Assembly: GCA_031262125.1 (NCBI GenBank) | Contig: JAISII010000184.1 | Location: 1 to 5,552 of the forward strand | Direction: 5' to 3' | Source: Oscillospiraceae bacterium | Lineage (GTDB): Bacteria > Bacillota > Clostridia > Oscillospirales > Acutalibacteraceae | DNA length: 5,552 nucleotides | Shown here: positions 4,884-5,552 of the stretch, piece after piece | Layout: every line of letters begins with the position of its first letter | Position numbering within the stretch: position 1 is the first letter of the stretch | Program-made: the position numbers and the translations under genes | Notes under the pieces: model-generated | Seen by the model: the letters and a program-made list of their open reading frames with translations, nothing else | Database searches by the model: none | Told to the model about the DNA's origin: nothing

Positions 4884-5411
4884 CCCCATAAACTAACACT
4901 GCCGCTTAACACCGAGCGGCTGATTATAACCGAATTTACCCCCGATATGGCACAAAGCGTTCATTTAAATTCGCTGGATGCCGATAACCGAGAGTTCCAG
5001 CCCGATGAAGTTTTTGAAACTTTGCAGGATGCATTGGAAACCATAACGGAGCTAATGTCATTTTATGGGCAACAGGACGCTCCTCTTGTGTACCCAATTC
5101 TGCTAAAAAACGGCGAACAAATTGGTCATATTCAGGCGGTTCCTTACGAAGACGGATGGGAAATCGGCTATCATATCGGCTCAAAACACACTAAAAACGG
5201 CTATGCAACCGAGGCTGTAAAGGCGTTTTTGCCTGCTATAATGCAGCATTTAAGCATAAAAAACATTTACGGCGTATGCCGAGCTGATAATTATGCCTCG
5301 TGCAAAGTGCTTGAAAGAAATGGGTTTGCTTTGATTGACGAAAGTATGCAGGGCTATCACGGCGACAATTATCTTGTGAGAATATATATCTATAGCTTAG
5401 GAGACCTTTGA
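4881..5411 (+). CDS. GNAT family N-acetyltransferase (RimJ/RimL-like, Acetyltransf_3 type)
   Basis: Cytoplasmic enzyme predicted to transfer acetyl from acetyl-CoA to an amine; the substrate is unknown. From the TTG start the protein has 176 residues, normal for the family. Landmarks in order: first beta strand LNTERLIITEF (9-19), central strands around IGHIQAV (81-87) and WEIGYHIG (93-100), the acetyl-CoA pyrophosphate loop and following helix KNGYATEAVKAFL (105-117), and the C-terminal motif NYASCKVLERNGF (137-149), typical of RimJ/L-like enzymes. An ATG at 4749 would add 44 residues, but it lies inside the intergenic repeats and upstream of the promoter, so it is rejected. The stop is one base before the next start codon, so translation of the two GNAT genes is probably coupled. 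It may acetylate a ribosomal protein, a small molecule or a drug. Confidence 0.9.
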   Translation: MPHKLTLPLNTERLIITEFTPDMAQSVHLNSLDADNREFQPDEVFETLQDALETITELMSFYGQQDAPLVYPILLKNGEQIGHIQAVPYEDGWEIGYHIGSKHTKNGYATEAVKAFLPAIMQHLSIKNIYGVCRADNYASCKVLERNGFALIDESMQGYHGDNYLVRIYIYSLGDL

Positions 5412-5412
5412 A

Positions 5413-5552
5413 ATGCCCACCTTAACTTTTCGCAAGCTCGAGGATTCCGACCTCCCTTTAATAGAAAATTGGCTGAACAAGCCCTACATAAAAAAATGGT
5501 ACGACCCAATTGCCGACTGGCTGGTAGAAATAAACGCACGCCACGGCGAGTA
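5413..5552 (+). CDS. Second GNAT-type acetyltransferase, N-terminal part only
   Basis: The gene starts at ATG 5413 and runs off the right edge after 46 full codons. The visible N-terminus (MPTLTFRKLEDSDLPLIENW, then LNKPYIKKWYD) matches the first strand and helix of GNAT proteins resembling AAC(6') aminoglycoside acetyltransferases, in which a WL-x-x-P-x-V/I-x-x-W pattern is common. The acetyl-CoA loop lies outside the window, so the assignment rests on the N-terminus alone. AGGAG (5399-5403), within the end of the previous gene, is nine bases upstream of the ATG, and only one base separates the previous stop from this start, implying an operon with coupled translation. The substrate is unknown and a drug-resistance role should not be assumed. 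The sequence differs clearly from its GNAT neighbour, so this is not a recent tandem duplication. Confidence 0.72.
   Translation, partial: MPTLTFRKLEDSDLPLIENWLNKPYIKKWYDPIADWLVEINARHGE

Noticed and set aside
4619..4912. Minus-strand 97-codon frame across repeats and the GNAT start
   Set aside because: Built from repeat modules and opposite a well-supported promoter and gene start.

Overview
The window looks like chromosomal DNA from a low-GC Gram-positive anaerobe, most likely a gut or rumen Clostridia lineage of the Oscillospiraceae/Ruminococcaceae type. This is an inference. It rests on the aroQ-pepP gene pair typical of Firmicutes, a secreted BspA-type leucine-rich-repeat protein with a C-terminal dockerin, AT-rich spacers, strong purine-rich ribosome binding sites and near-consensus sigma-A promoters.

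Layout, left to right. Positions 1-39 hold the probable start of a leftward gene that runs off the edge, driven by a consensus promoter at 68-96. A terminator hairpin at 187-223 ends the next leftward gene, a 635-residue secreted LRR/dockerin protein (262-2169) with its own promoter (2232-2260) and a hairpin in its leader. Upstream of it, also leftward, lie an M24 aminopeptidase (2290-3384) and type II 3-dehydroquinate dehydratase (3451-3885), which look like one transcription unit. Further right, rpsU (ribosomal protein S21, 4076-4252) is a compact leftward unit with consensus -35 and -10 hexamers and a clear terminator at 3955-3994. The 628-base divergent spacer 4253-4880 carries the rpsU promoter, a cluster of inverted GC-rich repeats (4411-4782) separated by very AT-rich DNA, a short heptanucleotide array, and a rightward promoter. 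That promoter drives two closely spaced GNAT acetyltransferase genes (4881-5411, and 5413 to the edge); the first very probably starts at TTG.

Functionally the genes are a mix. AroQ makes 3-dehydroshikimate for aromatic amino acids, the M24 peptidase trims Xaa-Pro peptides, S21 belongs to the 30S subunit, and the LRR/dockerin protein is exported and probably docks on a cohesin-bearing scaffold or cell surface. The two GNAT genes are likely co-translated, with unknown substrates. Nothing in the window amounts to a clear new multi-gene system. The parts most worth a second look are the structured repeat cluster at 4411-4782, the LRR/dockerin architecture, and the unidentified gene at the left edge.
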